Shown: positions 38,401 to 45,320, counted from the first letter of the stretch. The stretch: DNA of 64,000 nt from Ligula intestinalis (GCA_036362985.1 JAYGXS010000001.1:13389193-13453192); one strand, 5' to 3'. Made by a program: numbers and translations. Notes: a model not told the origin generated them from the letters alone.

Positions 38401-40541
38401 CATTGACTGGTTCCCAGGCAAGTAGTGCACGCCTCGTTTGTTGCAAGAGGGCAATGGCCACACCATGTCTGCCGGAGGAGTCATGGGGGCCACTGTGGTA
38501 TAGGGTGAAGTGGGAGTCAGCTCCAGGAACTTTTATTTCCTGAGCGCCGAAGTTAGGAAGTGGGACTTCCGACAGGCGGCAGACATTGACGTTGTACTGA
38601 TTAAGACTGCGCACGGTCAGGCTTTGGGTACCAGGGGCCAGGAACGTTCGCAAATTCCAGCATTCAATACCAAGAGTCCGATTTCGATTGAGTTGTCCAG
38701 CTCGCATACTATTCGCCGCACCACTGGACAAGGGTTGCGGAGCGCGTCGGTTCCCGCGGACGCCGTAGCATGGATCGTATTGCAGTTGTAGGACATGAGA
38801 TTCATTGAGGTGACTTGGGAATTTTGGGTACGAGCGGGTCCCCAACAGCCGCACGGATTGTTTGTTCGAGGTTGTCTCCTCTAGCACTTTGGCTCAATAG
38901 CTTAACCACAAGGCAGTGGTAGCAACCGAACTTATTTGATGGCAGTTTACGCTCACCATGTCACAGCGCCGTCGTCAGGCTTTGCGACACTTTATAGGCT
39001 TTTGGCTTGCCAGGCCTCAACCCACCACGCCCTGGTCGCACTGCCGCTGCTGCGTCCGCGACAGCTTATTCGTCAGAACCGAGAGTCTGCTTATTTTACA
39101 GCTAGCCTTCACTTCAGAGAACGTGCATAAAGTGAATACAACACGGCATTTGGAACGACTGAGATAGAATAAGACCACACCGAAGTATAAAAACGGGCAT
39201 TTTGGCTTTAACAGTACACTGACCTGAATTAGCAATAGAAATTGCAGCCGCAGAAGCTACTTGTTCGGGATGATTGGGAGTGAGTGACAAACTAGACAGT
39301 GAAACAGTGAGCGCAACAAAAACTGTCGTTTCCAAGTCTTTGAGTAGACATTCGGGCAGGACAGTTGCTGGACGAAAAAGGCCTCCAGCATGTTTGATTC
39401 TATGGGGAAATCACAAAGAGAACTGAAGTAATCACATAATCAAACGGAAGCAGCGAAGGTACGCCAAATAAAAGCGACTGACGGTTTCACGTACCCCACA
39501 GCCCATTCAATGAATTTAACCGCCGCTCGAGGTATGCCGCCAGTCATGGGAAGAAAAAGGTGGACGGCAAACTGTCTGAGGCAGCCGACAAATAGGCGAC
39601 AAATAAAGGCAACCATTTTAATTTTGGTCCGCCAAAACGGCTCGCTGGTTGACTTCACGGTCCTTGGTGACGCCTGAGCAAGGGTAAACAAACGCAAAAT
39701 CTAATGTACTTTCGTAAATACACATTACAGTTAGCCAGCTCGGCTGTGTCCCTATATAATTTAAACACGCATTCTCTCTGTTTTAGATACATTTGGGGTG
39801 CGAGTTATATTAAGGCCTCAAGTCAAGGTTTTAGGAAAGGTTCGCATCGTGGTTTGAGTTTTGCTCAAGAGTCAAGTCATCTTTTCATAGTTAAAAATTA
39901 ATAACACTACGTTGATTTAACATAACTGCTAAATCAACAGACTTACGTCCAGTTCCAGGAGATAGCCTTTGAAATTATCTTGGACGGAGGTCAAAAGGGA
40001 TTCTATTAGGTAGTCACATCGGAAACGCTTATTGTCAGTTGGGCTATTTTCTTCAGAGAAAGCCACCTCGAGCTGCTGACGGAATGTGGAGAGAAATCTT
40101 AACGTGGATCTCCATATATTCAAAATTACTGCGAAAAAAACTTCCATGCTCGGAATCCCACGCGCAGATCAAAGTGATCAGCTTTGCAAGCAAGGCGTCC
40201 TAGTGCAGCTGCAACTGCGAAAATAGTTAGAAATACAAAAGAACAAACGGTCTGAAAGTTCATTTGGTTCCAAATCGTTTTCAGCATCAGGCAGCTGCAA
40301 AGAAGCATCATCTAACAGGAGCTGCTTATTGAGATGAAATGCAGTAATTACGTCTTGAAATGCGCTTATAGATTTCAAAAGACCCTGATTTTCCGCTGCA
40401 TCCGATGTGTCATCATCCAGCAAGTCATAAGCGAAGACGAGCACTTTAGAAAACTTCTTCAAATAACTAAAAGTGGCAGCTGGCTGGCTTGTAACCGACT
40501 GTTTTTGTGCCCGGTACAACTCAGCGGTTTCATCCAATCGT
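14247..40541 (-). CDS. multi-exon gene, probable FIRRM/C1orf112 (DUF4487) homologue
   Basis: Gene model from splice sites and codon phase. Exons in transcript order: 40249-40541, 39947-40128 (or to 40214), 39495-39673, 39224-39291, 34896-35048, (34027-34046?), 33846-33998, 33330-33441, 31104-31301, (30085-30112?), 29680-29984, (24235-24393?), 21255-21473, 14247-14444. Phases agree at most joins; one exon is missing between 33330 and 31301, and 5' exon(s) lie beyond 40541. The total is about 750 residues, near the ~850 of the vertebrate protein. The product is helical, Leu-rich and free of enzyme motifs. From memory it follows FIRRM in order: a DH...W-K-F segment, EPF, EFL...LW, LSSALL, GLDALSRW, then a C-terminal helix. 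FIRRM binds the AAA ATPase FIGNL1 in the nucleus and limits RAD51 filaments. Other helical-repeat proteins remain possible. Confidence 0.55.
14520..15584. other. intron sequence, no recognised feature
   Basis: Intron of the FIRRM-like gene upstream of the terminal exon. Several overlapping open frames at 14744-15330 carry no motif and are taken as chance. Confidence 0.45.
15585..16790 (-). mobile_element. Penelope-like element with inverted terminal repeats
   Basis: Two ~260-bp repeats in opposite orientation, about 15600-15880 and 16525-16785, enclose a protein fragment. They pair along GATCGATTTGTTTATTAT, GGACTC...GAGTCC, GGCGCCGATTGGCCACTGCGGACTATG and GGGTGGGAATATTT. Penelope-like elements are known for such inverted or tandem pseudo-LTRs. 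Both repeats carry a GGACTC/GAGTCC hairpin beside a CCGACAA or CTGACGC string, a decayed hammerhead core. Related repeats lie at 18880-18990, 19735-19860 and 20090-20210. The reverse transcriptase is absent. Confidence 0.75.
15906..16385 (-). CDS. PLE GIY-YIG endonuclease domain (truncated ORF)
   Basis: 159 codons. Near residue 40, GVVYRIPC...CNYTGQSECM matches the GIY...YIG pair of the Penelope nuclease. RWRISKRKLAVRLGD follows, then HTYKTGHEFNCAAVRIIAHA, and ELIDAWSTDGNSVN leading into IELAPAY. This is the usual order at the C terminus of these reverse transcriptases, where the nuclease nicks DNA for target-primed insertion. The N-terminal 600 or more residues with the RT are missing. The copy has no internal stop, so loss was recent or the region is short enough to escape. 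It lies in an intron of the FIRRM-like gene, same strand. Confidence 0.8.
   Translation of the reverse strand: MMQRIAAGLRVGIAHRSTCTIRTRVMKIKDRLTQNEEFGVVYRIPCISRPCNYTGQSECMIRWRISKRKLAVRLGDTLSQLVTHTYKTGHEFNCAAVRIIAHAGSKMGRELIDAWSTDGNSVNGCIELAPAYFTLRTYLQTHGSGGLLVPSPSPLPYGV
16791..17799. other. intron sequence, no recognised feature
   Basis: No exon or element recognised between two PLE remnants. Confidence 0.4.
17800..17991 (+). mobile_element. PLE C-terminal remnant, second family
   Basis: Plus-strand frame reading ECDHRFNWDATDVIAMAN, then QAREFLEAWHSNPASINRHV and ELDSHY, ending at TGA (17989-17991). HRFNW, REFLEAWHS and SINRHVELD are the signature of the Penelope GIY-YIG C terminus, in a family distinct from that at 15906. 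A frameshifted relative is at 59176-59420, and both are followed by the same C-rich tail. Opposite strand to the host gene. Confidence 0.7.
17985..18106 (+). repeat. 61-bp tandem duplication
   Basis: Two copies of a 61-base unit beginning AGCCTGAAACAACAACTGGC, starting at 17985 and 18046 and differing at a few positions. The first copy contains the PLE stop codon. A C-rich stretch (18107-18245) and GTGCGACATTCCCA follow, as in the related copy near 59540. Confidence 0.85.
18659..18833. mobile_element. 175-bp pogo/Tigger-like MITE
   Basis: Ends CAGTAGTTGCCGGTTTTTAA and, reversed from the right, CAGTAGTCGCCGGTTCTTAA, with TA outside each end. Inside, a ~49-bp block (GCCCACCTCGGGCC...AATTGGGCTTAATAAGCGG) occurs twice, at 18670-18718 and 18744-18792. 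The CCGGTT...TTAA and TTAATAAGCGG words recall the termini of the Tigger element at 56899-59150 (CCGGTTAATG, ATTAAGCGG), so a related transposase may have moved it. Confidence 0.8.
18850..19140 (+). mobile_element. PLE pseudo-LTR fragment with hammerhead-like core
   Basis: Begins TGTTCGCTTTCCAGGTATTCGC and has CACCAGATTGATTTGTCTATTGTTTTGAGCTTTCGA, shared with 15585-15680 and 19741-19850. A second piece has CTGACGA at 19038-19044, a weak A/T hairpin, GAAAC at 19064-19068 and GTC at 19069-19071, then TATAATTTGGTCTC as at 765-775. It ends in a CTTCATCTTCCTCTTCC tail. Confidence 0.5.
19735..20210 (+). mobile_element. Penelope-like element remnant between inverted repeats
   Basis: A frame at 19867-19968 reads STDGNSVNQCVELAPAY, then RAFRNCMQ, and ends at TAA: the same C-terminal block as in 15906-16385. 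Inverted repeats of about 110 bases (19750-19860 and 20095-20205) share GAAGAAGAATAGTCGAA, GATTGATTTGCTTATTGT and GTGCAGGAGTCCA. The right copy on the plus strand shows CCGACGA, hairpin GGACTC/GAGTTC, GAAAGCTC, a hammerhead core with U4 changed to C. Confidence 0.7.
20211..20944. other. intron sequence, no recognised feature
   Basis: A 100-codon open frame at 20320-20622 is basic and without a motif. It may be part of the repeat family that continues at 20945, but I cannot name it. Confidence 0.35.
20945..21165 (+). repeat. T-rich dispersed repeat, copy 2
   Basis: Direct relative of 9195-9420, with the same order of short blocks ending in CTACATAATTTGGG. Lies within an intron, antisense to the host gene and close to the exon at 21255-21473. 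Confidence 0.5.
21255..21473 (-). CDS. FIRRM-like gene exon (219 nt)
   Basis: Excellent acceptor (CTTTCTCTCTGTTTTACAG) above 21473 and a donor (CAGTGG then GTACGTG) at 21254. Exactly 73 codons, phase 0 at both ends. The peptide starts LLLRELQTACRNGLSYTGLD, continues ALSRWLLNLSS, then becomes Ser/Ala-rich and low in complexity. GLDALSRWLLNLS fits, from memory, the vertebrate TLEAFTQFAEGT helix. The Ser-rich tail may be a worm-specific insertion. Confidence 0.8.
21560..23252. other. intron; one dispersed-repeat copy
   Basis: About 22235-22345 resembles the family at 8095-8580 (GTGAGTGAGTGGGG, GAGTCTACTTTCAC, GGTGGACATCGTCGAG, CGGTCAAACTGTC). Nothing else recognised. Confidence 0.45.
23253..23461 (+). 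repeat. 104-bp tandem duplication, two copies
   Basis: Units start at 23253 and 23357 with AACCTCACAG. Both contain TGATATCTGA, GTTAATC or ATTAATCGTC, and GGTACGCGTAGAAGT. They are about three-quarters identical. The antisense open frames here are a by-product of the duplication. Confidence 0.75.
23462..24234. other. intron sequence, no recognised feature
   Basis: Nothing recognised. Confidence 0.4.
24235..24393 (-). CDS. possible FIRRM-like exon (159 nt)
   Basis: Acceptor TCTCCCTTGCTCCTCATGGTCAG above 24393, then 53 codons to a donor GAG then GTTGGT (or GTTG then GTATGA). Phase 0 at both ends, so it fits between exons 29680-29984 and 21255-21473 without breaking the frame. The peptide includes HVDWFDAIKLLCSKQNALNF. 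I see no convincing match to the vertebrate protein, so this rests on splice logic alone. Confidence 0.35.
24755..25135 (+). mobile_element. SINE: pol III promoter plus hammerhead-like 3' part
   Basis: A box TAGTTCAATTGG (24887-24898) and B box GGTTCGAATCT (24938-24948) mark a tRNA-type promoter. Downstream are CTGATGA (25049-25055), a hairpin ATCCG-CGA-CGGAT (25059-25071), GAAA (25075-25078) and GTC (25080-25082), then GTGAATAAACATATTGTCCC and a (TTC)n tail. The layout recalls the Schistosoma SM-alpha elements, which join a pol III promoter to a hammerhead ribozyme. Helix II is imperfect next to the core (C-C and A-A mismatches), so activity is doubtful in this copy. Its 5' block (GAATCCACCAGAATGACTAC) is also found near 1550 on the opposite strand. 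Confidence 0.65.
25136..28643. other. AT-rich intron, little recognised
   Basis: About 25340-25520 is a decayed copy of the 8095-8580 repeat. Around 27512-27532, ACTTACTTGCTTACTT resembles the tail of the RTE LINE. From 25700 to 27000 the sequence is very AT-rich with no motif. Open frames at 27023, 27735 and 27826 lack domains and splice support. Confidence 0.4.
28644..29003 (+). CDS. unrecognised 119-codon ORF in intron
   Basis: Open frame with ordinary composition, including LNIPAKKLDPHGQQRSLLEI and DGITHYAKLVDYMREKTKRK. No domain is recognised and no transposon signature is seen. It lies antisense in an intron of the FIRRM-like gene. It could be a piece of an old retroelement or chance. 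Confidence 0.15.
   Translation: MGQITSSKWTLSYSLVQNTLVVSNAHMRTIRRWVIGTVSTELHWRTRSGFAVASMVPQRGTMDTVLNIPAKKLDPHGQQRSLLEIIQGMIFDGITHYAKLVDYMREKTKRKPTGFLISR
29270..29585 (+). repeat. 31-bp minisatellite, about ten copies
   Basis: Units begin CTACGCGTGCCACACACACG and end with a variable ACTAGTCCAT. Starts are near 29270, 29301, 29332, 29363, 29394, 29425, 29455, 29491, 29524 and 29555, so the period is 31 with slips to 36 and 33. It ends about 95 bases from the donor of exon 29680-29984, on the intron side. A single related unit (complement) is near 45130. Confidence 0.9.
29680..29984 (-). CDS. FIRRM-like gene exon (305 nt)
   Basis: Acceptor TTTGGCCATTTCGCAAG above 29984 and donor CTGCAG then GTTTGTG at 29679. 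GTTTGT donors recur in this gene. Two leading bases finish a split codon, then 101 codons, ending in phase 0. The peptide runs LSSALLASNAALLTSLCVKV, a Ser/Gln-rich insert, then LTDYPRRVETVATCISRWIP. From memory it parallels vertebrate LSALLAVCN...IIEVVSQLW. GC-rich, with coding-like third positions. Confidence 0.8.
30085..30112 (-). CDS. possible 28-nt microexon
   Basis: Acceptor CTATTCTGGCATCATCCAG, then nine codons plus one base (SARAPTIVL), donor CTTGG then GTCAAA. Its phases (0 in, 1 out) are exactly what joining 31104-31301 to 29680-29984 needs. The joined peptide resembles the vertebrate segment before LSALL. The donor is weak and the exon tiny, so it remains a proposal. Confidence 0.35.
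30231..30690 (-). mobile_element. PLE C-terminal remnant with terminal repeats
   Basis: On the minus strand, PFETGHELNFAAAGIIAHAG and then GDRTGR and a stop. After a frame change, IELAPAY and LRRHIR follow. This is the HEF-AHAG-ELAPAY block of the family at 15906. A left repeat (30231-30305, AAAGCTTTCGGGCTGTTGCG, CCATCACCAGAG) and a right piece (30625-30675, GTGATCGAAACATCTTCGTC) flank it. A short CAGCT repeat is at 30602-30618. Decayed, in an intron between two host exons. Confidence 0.6.
31104..31301 (-). CDS. FIRRM-like gene exon (198 nt)
   Basis: Very strong acceptor (CCTCCCTCTCTCTTAACAG) and a consensus donor (GACGCA then GTAAGTC). 66 codons, phase 0 at both ends. The peptide begins REFLSCYPLSD, then EKSILWRFLSLRMPLFHASV and RALLERQLIERVDYLL. 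From memory this follows the vertebrate EF...P...LW...LREQ pattern. It is one of the best-supported exons. The antisense strand and another minus-strand frame also appear open here. Confidence 0.85.
31302..33329. other. intron; CT-rich block, missing exon expected
   Basis: The codon phase and the vertebrate protein predict one or more exons here, about 80 residues, between 33330 and 31301. I could not find them. About 31860-32560 is CT-rich on the plus strand with a CTGAATAAACTCC motif at 32141-32153, like a retroelement terminus, but no coding domain is recognised. Confidence 0.4.
33330..33441 (-). CDS. FIRRM-like gene exon (112 nt)
   Basis: Acceptor TTTGAAACCTCAG above 33441 and consensus donor CGAAA then GTGAGTATT. 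37 codons plus one base. The peptide includes KILVRAIASPPSELND and FSFDIVVETCIKHCYCE, which fits the vertebrate helix before the middle of the protein. Phase 0 in matches the exon at 33846-33998. Confidence 0.75.
33846..33998 (-). CDS. FIRRM-like gene exon (153 nt)
   Basis: 51 codons, phase 0 at both ends with acceptor CCTCTGCTGGCAG and donor CAACAG then GTACGAG. The peptide begins YVTLLGNAIVCLAERFEA and ends LSRLGNLLTRLTVFLTARQQ, two amphipathic helices. It joins 33330-33441 cleanly. The upstream join is less clear: the previous exon leaves one extra base, so a microexon at 34027-34046 (2 bases plus 6 codons) is proposed to restore phase. Confidence 0.7.
34027..34046 (-). CDS. possible 20-nt microexon
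   Basis: Acceptor TACGTTCAGTTCCTACAG is strong and the donor is TTAAAG then GTACGG. Two leading bases plus six codons bridge exon 34896-35048 to 33846-33998 in frame. The following intron (33999-34026) would be only 28 nt, at the lower limit known for any animal. Alternatively another exon is missing. Confidence 0.3.
34896..35048 (-). CDS. FIRRM-like gene exon (153 nt)
   Basis: Acceptor TTTTCTACTTTTTCTCCCTTTAG above 35048 and donor GATCCAG then GTGCGAC. Two leading bases fit the one extra base left by 39224-39291 across the LINE-bearing intron. The peptide starts AEPFALWMCDNFNIYLDLF and ends DFGIPKCLNLDP. EPF and the later PKCL match remembered positions of the vertebrate protein. Confidence 0.75.
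35685..39045 (-). mobile_element. RTE-type LINE, near full length, decayed
   Basis: One long coding region with endonuclease then reverse transcriptase, no separate ORF1, and a short 3' end with an (AAGT)n-like tail (ACTTACTTACTTGTACTT on plus, 35690-35708). That is the RTE layout. It sits in the intron between host exons 39224-39291 and 34896-35048, on the same strand as the gene. The 5' end is approximate (GGTGGGTTGAGGCCTGGCAA near 39030). Confidence 0.85.
35740..38887 (-). pseudogene. RTE LINE endonuclease-reverse transcriptase, broken
   Basis: N-terminal endonuclease (38887-37900): WNLRTF for the usual WNVRT; GRHGVAIAL; AGD followed by a stop where W is expected (TAG 38229-38231); SQVDYILVSSRF; DHVLVHTRL. 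RT (37299-36322): NNKAPGEHGIPAEIYK, NYRGISLIDISAKIF, FVDFAAAFDS, GVRQGCVLSPILCN, and the catalytic LDYADDIALL with YADD intact. C terminus (36321-35740): SVLLYGCECWA, RRLRWFG, RRRGGQLKTWLD. Breaks are a frameshift near 38310, the TAG, a frameshift in a C-run near 37340, and a TAG near 36322. Matches the LINE proteins abundant in diphyllobothriid genomes. Not functional as read. Confidence 0.85.
39224..39291 (-). CDS. FIRRM-like gene exon (68 nt)
   Basis: Acceptor CACTGTTTCACTGTCTAG and donor AATTCAG then GTCAGTG. One leading base, 22 codons, one trailing base. Phases fit both neighbours. The peptide reads LSLTPNHPEQVASAAAISIA. It lies just 5' of the inserted LINE. Confidence 0.7.
39495..39673 (-). 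CDS. FIRRM-like gene exon (179 nt)
   Basis: Acceptor GCGTTTGTTTACCCTTGCTCAG above 39673, donor GTGGG then GTACGTG at 39494. Phase 0 in, two bases out. The peptide includes EPFWRTKIKMVAFICRLFVG and LRQFAVHLFLP, a hydrophobic helical run like the vertebrate FQKTLKLCRFF segment. Confidence 0.75.
39947..40128 (-). CDS. FIRRM-like gene exon, 5' edge uncertain
   Basis: Consensus donor (CTGGAC then GTAAGTCTG) at 39946. Acceptor TTTTTTTCGCAG gives an exon of 182 nt with phases that fit both sides (two leading bases, ends in phase 0). The peptide is ILNIWRSTLRFLSTFRQQLE, then RCDYLIESLLTSVQDNF. An alternative acceptor (ACTATTTTCGCAG, exon to 40214) adds a protein-like stretch DHFDLRVGFRAWKFF but is out of frame by one base at the A7/T7 run 40134-40140. 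See the finding on this site. Confidence 0.75.
40249..40541 (-). CDS. FIRRM-like gene, first exon found (293 nt)
   Basis: Acceptor AAAGTTATATTGCAG above 40541 shows at least one exon lies upstream. The donor is AGACC then GTTTGT. One leading base, 97 codons, one trailing base. The peptide has RLDETAELYRAQKQSVTSQ, FSYLKKFSKVLVFAYDLLDD and AFQDVITAFHLNKQLLLDD: helical, acidic between helices. Vertebrate FIRRM has about 120 residues before the matching region, so the start codon is not in this exon. Confidence 0.8.
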
Positions 40542-43500
40542 CTGCAATATAACTTTAATAATGCAACAACATATAAATTGGGCAATGTCATACATCATAT
40601 TCATTATGTGCAGGTTTTTGTGTAAGAATTCCACCTAAAAAATCGAGCTAAGTGTATTTATAATATATAAATAAGGCCCTTCGTTACTCGTTCGGATGAC
40701 CCCATTCCAATCACATGCGCCCTAAAGACTGCCTCGATTTTTGAAAACCAGCAAACAATTAAAGCTCGTTATAACTCTGCAACATATTAGCGAAATGCGA
40801 AGTGACATTTATCTACTCCGTTTAGTATCACTTAACGTTTTTTGTTTTCGAAAGAAAGGCGCTTAGTTGATTGTTGGCTCAAAAGACGTCACTGAAAACT
40901 AGACAAAGGTGACGAATATTTGACAGAATAAGAAATGTCCCAGGTAAATGCCATATTTCCTCGTAATTTCGCAGCTCGAGGATATTCTTACTTATACTTT
41001 TGCGAAATAGTTATTTCTTCATAACTCTGCTTACTGCCTCACCTAACGTTTGACCATTTAAATCCAACTGTTAAGCCTTCGAAGATTAAACCATGTTCAA
41101 ATACCCCTGCAGACTGTTTAAAATAGATAGTATCCGCAAACCAAATGACACCTACTCTCAGCGTCACATTCTTAAGTGATGACTTAGTGGGAATTAAGCG
41201 TTCGCGAAAGCCCTATGTTATTCACTTTCGTGATTTGTTAAGGTTAATCTTTTGTTTTTCGAAACCCGTTTAGATGAGCGAGTCCTTTACTGTATCCACG
41301 CGAGTCAACATCCAGCACACTATTTGAGGAGGAACAATTGACTTGCAGCCTAAAGCAGCGGATTACTCGTCGGTATCATACAACAACGCTGAGCGATTCA
41401 TAAAATACGAATTATCACCAAAGGCCACTTCAGGTAAAATTACTCCTAGTCTAACTTTCCTTCTCTTGTGTCCCTACTTAGCCCACGTTATCCAAATAAA
41501 GCACGACTATGTTAAATTCCTCGAAGCCTGTGACAAAAATGGAATCGCTGCTTCTGAGTTGTAGTGTCTTGACCCTGACCAAGCGAGTATACAGAGCTTC
41601 CCTTAAGATTGAAATCCAACCTTCTTTATTGACTGTCGACTTTTGATCACTGAAATTTGCCCCAACCGCGAAAGAATATGCTTGTGCTTCATTGCAAATC
41701 ATCTTTCACATTCCAAAAAGCTCAATCGAAAGGGCTTTCGTCACGGATACACATTCATCACCTGTGTTGCATTAACGTGTCGTTAATTAATTAGGCAGAG
41801 CTCTATTTAGCCAAAATTGACAAATACATGGAAGAACCCAAATTTATAACATTTGAAAAAGTATCTCCATTTTTTAGAAAGTAGGTGACGGGTTTGATAC
41901 AGAACGTTAACCAAATTTCCAGGCTTATGAGATGAAAAACAGGTTCGCTTCATTTTAAATCCGATCAAATTTACCTCTAGGGGAATTCAAGCTCTCTGCA
42001 GAAATGCAAGCAGAATAGTTGTTTACTCGCGTATTTGGCGCTCACAGATATGAGATCCACTTTAAGCACACAAGCTAAGTGCGTTCCGTCCAATAGTAAA
42101 CTTTGAGAAGTTTTGAGAAGCGATTTATTCGGTATACAGGTCAGATTGGCGTGAAACAGTTATTTGTGTGTGGCTGAACAGAGCCTCCGTCCGGGAGCGT
42201 TTGAGCAGCAGCTGTGTAAAGTGAACGCACTTGTTCATGTTCATATCCGTTTGCGGCAAGATGTGTTTGGGTGTAGGGCACGTAATTGTTTGAGTCAAAG
42301 GGAAGAATCCAGGACACATAACCACAAGGGCCTATAGGTGACATGGCAGGCTGGACCATGCGCGTAAGAAAATGGTATGTGTAAACATGATCGTGACTAA
42401 ACTGAGGTTAGGCCTGGGGAAATGCAGTGCTTTGGCGGAACGGAGCAGCTGCTACACTTACTTTGACGGTATTTCATGCTTAAATTAACCGAGGTCATAC
42501 GGCCTTAGCATATTCCGATGGCAAGAAAGAGCTGGAAGATGCTCTATTGGTGCTACAATTCATTTTCTCTTATGAAATACTTTGCTTAACCATAGCTTTT
42601 TCATTGAAATAAGTAGGTAGTTATGTAGATAAAACGCGGGTCTTCTCTACATTTTGTCCTTAACCGCTTTGAGATCAGGGGCTTGTTTGCACTCCAAGGA
42701 GTTGGTTTTATTTCCCGCGAGGCTGTAAATGTACACACACACGATTCTTATTTTTTTAAAAACGTATGCTGGAGAAATCTGTGATTTATAGCTACTTCTC
42801 CTCTCGGGAATAGTCCCCCAGGCCACTTATGTTGAGGGTCATTTTTAAGCCCTATCACTGCCACTCAGCCGTAGAACTCCAACTTTTTAAACATAACAGT
42901 AGATGAAATAGCTGATGAAATTTTAACCGAAATTCGAAAATGTGTGGTTGGTTAGAAGGTATCACTTAGTTAGGATTGTAATATTGATCACCGTGCAGCA
43001 TAATCGTGCAATATTTCATCATACCAGTATGCCGCCGTTTGAATGAGCTTCTTGCAAACCACTTACCTAAACCACATTCGATGAAGATGGCTGCTTAAGT
43101 AGCACGATATTTGCCCATTGACTTTTAATATCCTTAAAATGCAAAATATTTGATAGAGACCAATAACAAAAACAATCTTTCTTGCATGCTTGAAGAAAGG
43201 GACTTTTCGCTTTCACGTAGTTATTTCGCTCTCGAGCAATCTTATAGTTGCACTTGCGCTTAAGTTTTCATACCTTCACGCTACATAACGTCTATTTCAT
43301 AAGGTAAGATATTTGTTTACGTTATAGAGCTAAAGTCAAAATAACCATTCAATAGAAGGGAGTGACTTTAAACCAACTTTGTTAAATCACTAATGTTAAG
43401 CTCAATCCGAACTAACATGTCACATGCCCCCTTTCACGGCCAAAAACTCGGTCGACCTAAGTAGGTTTCCGAAAAAAGGCACTTTTTAAAAACACAACGT

Positions 43501-45320
43501 AGGATTGATTTTCCCTAATGAAAAGTTGACAGACCAGTGAAAACTAATCGGTTCTGAACGACTAGGCAAGTTTTCCCTTATATTATCCTAAATGGATGCT
43601 GTTTGTATATACCGAAAGGGCTGATTGCGTAGTTTTTGAGTGTTCAAACGATCGGGCTGGGTTTTTACGTCCAGATTCTACGGCTCATGAAGTTTTCAAA
43701 GGTTCAAAATACACAAAAGGAATTTTTGAATTGTGTGGGCCTAATTTGACAACAGTTCCATTGTATTTTAAGCTAACCTTTCTTATATACAAAGTAGATA
43801 GCATGCAATGTGGACTCAAACACAAGAACCAAGTCCTTCTGAGGTTCAACAGAGACGAGCGACAAACTAAAATGCTTATTCTAATAGTCCGAAAATTTGG
43901 CTTTCTGAATCTGTGGCATCACGAGTTTGCGTGTTGCCTTTTCTTTGGTATCTCATCCTTAGCATCCAAGGAGATGTAGACCATATATTTTCCACAGTGT
44001 AAGCATTATATAAAATTGTTAGTTTCTTTGTTAACCATGAAAATAAAGAGGAATGATTTCATAAAAAATAATGTTTTGCTTGCTGTATCCAATGCTACTG
44101 CATACATTATTATCATATACTTCTATCAAATTATGCAATACAAATAAACTTCTTGCGCTATTTCTTTAGTTTGCCTACCCGAAATCAGATGATTAAGACT
44201 TCTATCTTTAGACAGTTTATAATACTGTAAAACTGACTTTCTATTTACTTGATTTTACTGCATTTGGTATTATAAGTATACCTCAAGTTCTAATAAAAAA
44301 CGCAAACATAGCATTTACGTTTTAAGGGAAACTGGGTGCAGAGTACACAGTGTCTGATCGTAAATGCGCTCATGGGCGCCTAGCTTCTTCGGAAAGACGT
44401 GTGAGGGAACATGGCGGAGGACGTTAAACGTATCTGTACCATCAGTATATACGGTATTGCACTATATTTCAGTACTGTATAAGTTGAATTTTACCCGTAA
44501 AATTTAAAATGTAACGTTTCTTATAGTATTCGTTTTTAAATGAACCTGAAATATGTTGGGGACAGATGAAGGTAGGTATTCATAGGCCTTTTCTCATCCG
44601 AAATTTGCTCAAAATTTGCAAAATGTGAGGGGGGTCTGGAAACGTGCCCCGCACGGATTTCGGGATACTACTGTAGACATTGTACGATACGCCAGACCTG
44701 CAACCGTATACCTGCTGGTTGGCCGTTCGGGCGAACATAAGCTGCGTTTTCTTACGCTTATTTCGCCGCATTTATCGACAAACGAGTCACTGCCAAGGTC
44801 GTAAATGTTTAATTCACACGTCGCCGAGGTCCGGTGATGAGAAGTTAGCCTCGAGTCTCAGCATCGTTGTCTCTGATAATGAGCTCGAGGAGGACTTTAA
44901 AAATGCAAATCGCGTCATTGATTGATTCGGCGCCTTTTGTAATTCTACCTCCAAGTGGCTTTTTCACATGCAGCTGGTAGGATGAGACGTGCATGTGGAG
45001 TGAATGATTGAAAAATTGAAAGTCAGGCTGAAACGGCTCATGTGGCCTCGATGGCGTCCTCACGCACGTGTGAACAGAGTCAATATCTGTGAAGTCGTGG
45101 CACACACACCATGGTCATAAGATCGCGTGTGGCACGTGTAGACGGTGCGTTGGACTCTTTCCGCCACAACGACCGAGTCCGCCTTCTGTTGTCCCGACTC
45201 TACCTGGGTGCGCGATAGATACTTCGAAGTTCTGCCTCACTAGGAGCTAGTGAGTCGACGTCATCACTCTCTTTTCGAACCTGCGTTTGCCTGACCAATT
45301 TTGCATTATCTCACTAGAAG
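40542..45320. other. long stretch without recognised gene
   Basis: Should contain the 5' exon(s) and promoter of the FIRRM-like gene, if they lie within the window. A weak candidate on the minus strand is about 41510-41666 (KEGWISILREALYTRLVRV). A plus-strand ORF at 43596-43979 (127 codons) has no domain. No terminal repeats or tRNA-like elements seen. Confidence 0.4.

Noticed and set aside
41478..41702. Candidate upstream exon of the FIRRM-like gene (KEGWISILREALYTRLV)
   Set aside because: Acceptor TTTCAG is fair, but no donor gives the phase required by exon 40249-40541.
43596..43979. 127-codon plus-strand frame
   Set aside because: AT-rich, no domain, no usable splice sites; chance is likely.
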